Assembly: GCF_001008165.2 (NCBI RefSeq)
Contig: NZ_CP011452.2
Coordinates: forward strand, 2,790,001 to 2,854,000
DNA: 64,000 bases
Direction: 5' to 3'
Source: Croceibacterium atlanticum
Lineage (GTDB): Bacteria; Pseudomonadota; Alphaproteobacteria; Sphingomonadales; Sphingomonadaceae
Each line of letters begins with the position of its first letter. Within the stretch, counting starts at the first letter, position 1. Shown here one piece after another: positions 61,314 through 64,000 of the stretch. A program made the position numbers and the translations under genes. Under the pieces are notes generated by a model that was not told the origin of the DNA, searched no databases, and was given only the letters and a program-made list of their open reading frames with translations.

Positions 61314-63836
61314 ATGGCGCGCGGCAAATCCGATCCGCTGGCGGAATATAACCGGCGGCGCGATTTTTCCCGAACGGCGGAACCTGCCGGGAAGATGGGG
61401 CAGAGTAACGGCAAGCGCCGCTTCATCGTGCAGAAGCACGACGCCTCCCGCCTGCATTGGGATTTCCGGCTGGAAGTGGACGGCGTGCTGAAAAGCTGGG
61501 CCGTGACCAAGGGCCCTTCGGCCGATCCCGATATCAAGCGGCTGGCCGTGCGGACGGAAGATCATCCGCTGGCATATGCCGAGTTTGAAGGCACGATCCC
61601 GGAACAGGAATATGGCGGCGGCACCGTTATGCTGTGGGACCGGGGCACGTGGGAACCGATTGAAGGCAAGAAGGCGGAAGATCTGGAAGAAGGGCATCTC
61701 CATTTCATCCTCCATGGCGAGCGGATGAAGGGGGAATGGCTGCTGGTCCGCATGAAACCGCGCAAGGGCGAGAAACGCGAGAACTGGCTGCTGCGCAAGA
61801 TCGACGATGATTATGCGGAGGGCGGCGACAAGCTGATCGACACATGCCTGACCAGTGTCCTGACCGGGCGGCCCATGGCGGAAATCGCCGCGGACGAGGG
61901 TGGGGAGCATTCGCTGAAAGGCAAGAAGGGCGAGGATTTCGCCCAGGAGATGAAGCGGGCCGCCTGCCACAACCGGGGCAAGGCGAAACGCCGTAAATCC
62001 ACTGCGAAGCCACCCGCTTTTCGCAAGCCGCAACTGGCCACGCTGGTGGATGCCGTGCCTTCCGGCAATGGCTGGATGCATGAAATCAAGTTCGACGGCT
62101 ATCGCGCGATGGTTTCCGCCAGCGGGGAAAAGGTGGCGGTCTATACACGCAGCGGGAAGGACTGGACGGACAAGTTCGGCCCGCTGGCACAGGCCATCGC
62201 CGCGCTGGATCTGCCGCCCTGCCTGATCGACGGTGAGATCGTCGCCTATGACGGCAAGGGCAATCCGGATTTCTCGACGCTGCAGAAACTGCTGAAACGC
62301 GGCAAGGGCGGGCAGGGCGCAAGCGACAAGCTGGCCTTCCATGCCTTCGATCTGCTGGAACTGGATGGGGAGGATCTGGCGCCGCTGCCGAATGTGGAAC
62401 GCAAGGAACGGCTGGAGGCCTTGCTGCGCGATGCCGGGCCCCCGGTCCATGTGGCCGATCACGTGATCGGCGCGGGCGAAAAACTGTATGAGAAAATGTG
62501 CGACGCCGGGCAGGAAGGCATCATCTCCAAGAAGATCGACGCGCGCTACACATCCCGCCGGGGCAAGGCCTGGGTGAAGGTCAAATGCACGCGGCGGCAG
62601 GAATTCGTGATCATTGGCTGGACGAAAAGCTCTGCCAGGGGGCGCCCCTTCGCATCGCTGGTTCTGGGGCAGTATGAAGACGGCGATCTGACCTACAAGG
62701 GCAAGGTCGGCACGGGTTTCGATGCCGACACGCTGGAAGATCTGGCCCGCAAGTTCAAATCGCTGGAGCGCAAGACGCCGCCGGTCGAAACCGACCGGGC
62801 CGAAGCGCGCGGCGTGACCTGGCTGACCCCGAAACTGGTGGCCGAAGTGGCCTTTGCCGAATTCACTGCCGAAGGGCGCGTGCGCCATGCCAGTTTCCTC
62901 GGCCTTCGCAGCGACAAGAAGGCGAAGGAGGTAAAGCCGGAACGCCCGGCCGATCCGCCTGAGGAAAGCGAGGCGGAGACGGTAAGGATCAGCAGCCGCG
63001 ATCGTGTCATTTTCCCGGAATCAGGCCAGACCAAGGGTGATCTCGCTGATTACTACGCCCGGATCGCGCCGCTGATGCTGCCTTTCCTTTCGGGCAGGCC
63101 CGTCAGCCTGGTGCGCTGCCCGCAGGGGCGGGCGAAGAAATGCTTCTTCCAGAAACACGATACTGGCGGTTTCGGGGACCATGTCCATCACGTTCCGATC
63201 AGGGAGAAGGACGGCGGCACGGAGGATTATATCTATGTGGAGGATGCCACGGGCATTCTTGCCTGCGTGCAGATGGGCACGATTGAATTTCACGGCTGGG
63301 CCAGCCGCAGCCGCGATGTGGAAGCGCCGGACCGGATGATCTTCGACCTCGATCCCGATGAAGGGCTGGATTTCGAGGATGTAAAAAGCGCCGCCGTCGA
63401 TATTCGCGATCGGCTGGCCGAAATCGGCCTGACCAGCTTCGCCATGCTTTCGGGCGGGAAGGGCGTGCATGTGATTGCCCCGTTGCGGCCGGGCCATTCG
63501 TGGGAAGCGCACAAGGATTTCGCGAAACGCTTTTCCGAGGCGCTGGCCATGGCTGATCCCGATCGCTTCACCGCGACGATGAGCAAGGCCAAGCGCAAGG
63601 GAAAGATATTCATAGACTGGCTGCGCAATCAGCGCGGATCGACCGCGGTTGTCCCCTATTCCGCCCGCGCACGCGAAAATGCGCCAATTGCCGCGCCCAT
63701 CGCCTGGGGCGAATTGAAGAACATGGCCAGCGCGCATGAATTCACCATCGACGATGCGAAGAAATTGCTCACTCGTGCCGGGGGCAAGGGGCTGTCCGGC
63801 TGGGGTTTTGCCGATCAATCCCTGCCTGACCTCTAG
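61314..63836 (+). CDS. ligD: ATP-dependent DNA ligase D, three-domain
   Basis: 840 residues in the order phosphoesterase (about 20-180; RFIVQKHDASRLHWDFRLEV), ligase (about 225-530; catalytic K259 in HEIKFDGYRAM) and polymerase (about 560-840; D678-x-D680 in FDLDPDEGL). This order equals that of Pseudomonas LigD. It trims, fills and seals broken DNA ends with Ku. It starts right after ku, so it is co-transcribed. Confidence 0.97.
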   Translation: MARGKSDPLAEYNRRRDFSRTAEPAGKMGQSNGKRRFIVQKHDASRLHWDFRLEVDGVLKSWAVTKGPSADPDIKRLAVRTEDHPLAYAEFEGTIPEQEYGGGTVMLWDRGTWEPIEGKKAEDLEEGHLHFILHGERMKGEWLLVRMKPRKGEKRENWLLRKIDDDYAEGGDKLIDTCLTSVLTGRPMAEIAADEGGEHSLKGKKGEDFAQEMKRAACHNRGKAKRRKSTAKPPAFRKPQLATLVDAVPSGNGWMHEIKFDGYRAMVSASGEKVAVYTRSGKDWTDKFGPLAQAIAALDLPPCLIDGEIVAYDGKGNPDFSTLQKLLKRGKGGQGASDKLAFHAFDLLELDGEDLAPLPNVERKERLEALLRDAGPPVHVADHVIGAGEKLYEKMCDAGQEGIISKKIDARYTSRRGKAWVKVKCTRRQEFVIIGWTKSSARGRPFASLVLGQYEDGDLTYKGKVGTGFDADTLEDLARKFKSLERKTPPVETDRAEARGVTWLTPKLVAEVAFAEFTAEGRVRHASFLGLRSDKKAKEVKPERPADPPEESEAETVRISSRDRVIFPESGQTKGDLADYYARIAPLMLPFLSGRPVSLVRCPQGRAKKCFFQKHDTGGFGDHVHHVPIREKDGGTEDYIYVEDATGILACVQMGTIEFHGWASRSRDVEAPDRMIFDLDPDEGLDFEDVKSAAVDIRDRLAEIGLTSFAMLSGGKGVHVIAPLRPGHSWEAHKDFAKRFSEALAMADPDRFTATMSKAKRKGKIFIDWLRNQRGSTAVVPYSARARENAPIAAPIAWGELKNMASAHEFTIDDAKKLLTRAGGKGLSGWGFADQSLPDL

Positions 63837-63944
63837 CAGCGGCTTGTCGCGCGGGTTGTCCCTGCCGGCAAAGTTTGCCATCCGCCGCCGCCACAGCATC
63901 AGCAATCACGCCACGAATACGGAGAGGCTCCCGCCAAGCTGAAA

Positions 63945-64000
63945 ATGGAAAGCCTGCAGATCCTCATCGCAGAGCAGCAGCCCTGGTTGCAGGCGCTGAT
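63945..64000 (+). CDS. Possible start of a gene cut by the window end
   Basis: An ATG at 63945 opens MESLQILIAEQQPWLQAL and the frame remains open to the window end. GGAGAGG lies about 17 bases upstream, further than ideal. Product not identifiable. Confidence 0.3.
   Translation, partial: MESLQILIAEQQPWLQAL

Noticed and set aside
61224-62888. 554-codon minus-strand frame opposite ligD
   Set aside because: LigD domains on the plus strand explain the region fully.

Overview
The window is a GC-rich alphaproteobacterial segment, most likely from the Sphingomonadales. That assignment rests on the TrbI-DUF2274, DUF2285, DUF736 and DUF2840 backbone genes, a usg homologue, and a chromosomal phaC / Ku / LigD flank. 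It was read by eye from motifs only. Positions about 1 to 57,800 look like most of an integrative and conjugative element (ICE) whose left end lies outside the window. Positions about 57,800 to 64,000 are host chromosome. A P4-type tyrosine integrase (56450-57670) closes the element, and the next gene is a poly-hydroxyalkanoate synthase that has lost its N-terminal part, so the ICE appears to sit inside phaC.

Layout from left to right. An IS21-family element (2-1923) has interrupted a small gene. A stress cargo follows (2102-12464): two Hsp20 chaperones, a cardiolipin-synthase-like enzyme, WrbA, a sigma-factor-like protein, a DegP-type protease, a KefB-type antiporter, HdeD, a Crp/Fnr regulator, a DUF5335 protein and a YfdX lipoprotein. 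This set overlaps strongly with the transmissible locus of stress tolerance (tLST, also called locus of heat resistance) of other proteobacteria. LysR then leads into the minus-strand conjugation operon DUF2274-trbI-G-F-L-K-J-E-D-C-B. The trb operon is separated from its usual partners copG and traG by an inward-facing restriction-modification cassette (Dcm-like methylase, Vsr, EcoRII-like endonuclease; 23164-26083).

Beyond traG lies the most notable cargo, a short type II CBASS anti-phage system (CD-NTase, stand-alone E2-like protein, patatin phospholipase; 30411-33152). It is preceded by a DUF2188 gene and by a divergent XRE repressor / ImmA-type metallopeptidase pair resembling CapH-CapP. 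Two defence modules therefore sit at two joints of the conjugation cluster. The relaxase, lytic transglycosylase, TraF-like peptidase, DUF2840, three iteron-like repeats, RepA and AlpA follow (33172-38333). Next come regulatory genes (DUF2285, one of them frameshifted; XRE) and the maintenance block DUF736-ParB-DUF2958-ArdC.

A second stress block (46642-56374) lies next to the integrase: groESL behind a CIRCE element and an RpoH-like promoter, a glycosyltransferase / glycogen debranching enzyme / trehalose-phosphate synthase operon, a second YfdX, a small membrane protein and HtpX. Together the two stress blocks would cover protein folding, proteolysis, pH and ion balance and compatible solutes, while the two defence modules would protect the host and element against foreign DNA. 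The host flank after truncated phaC carries a GNAT acetyltransferase and the non-homologous end-joining pair Ku-LigD.
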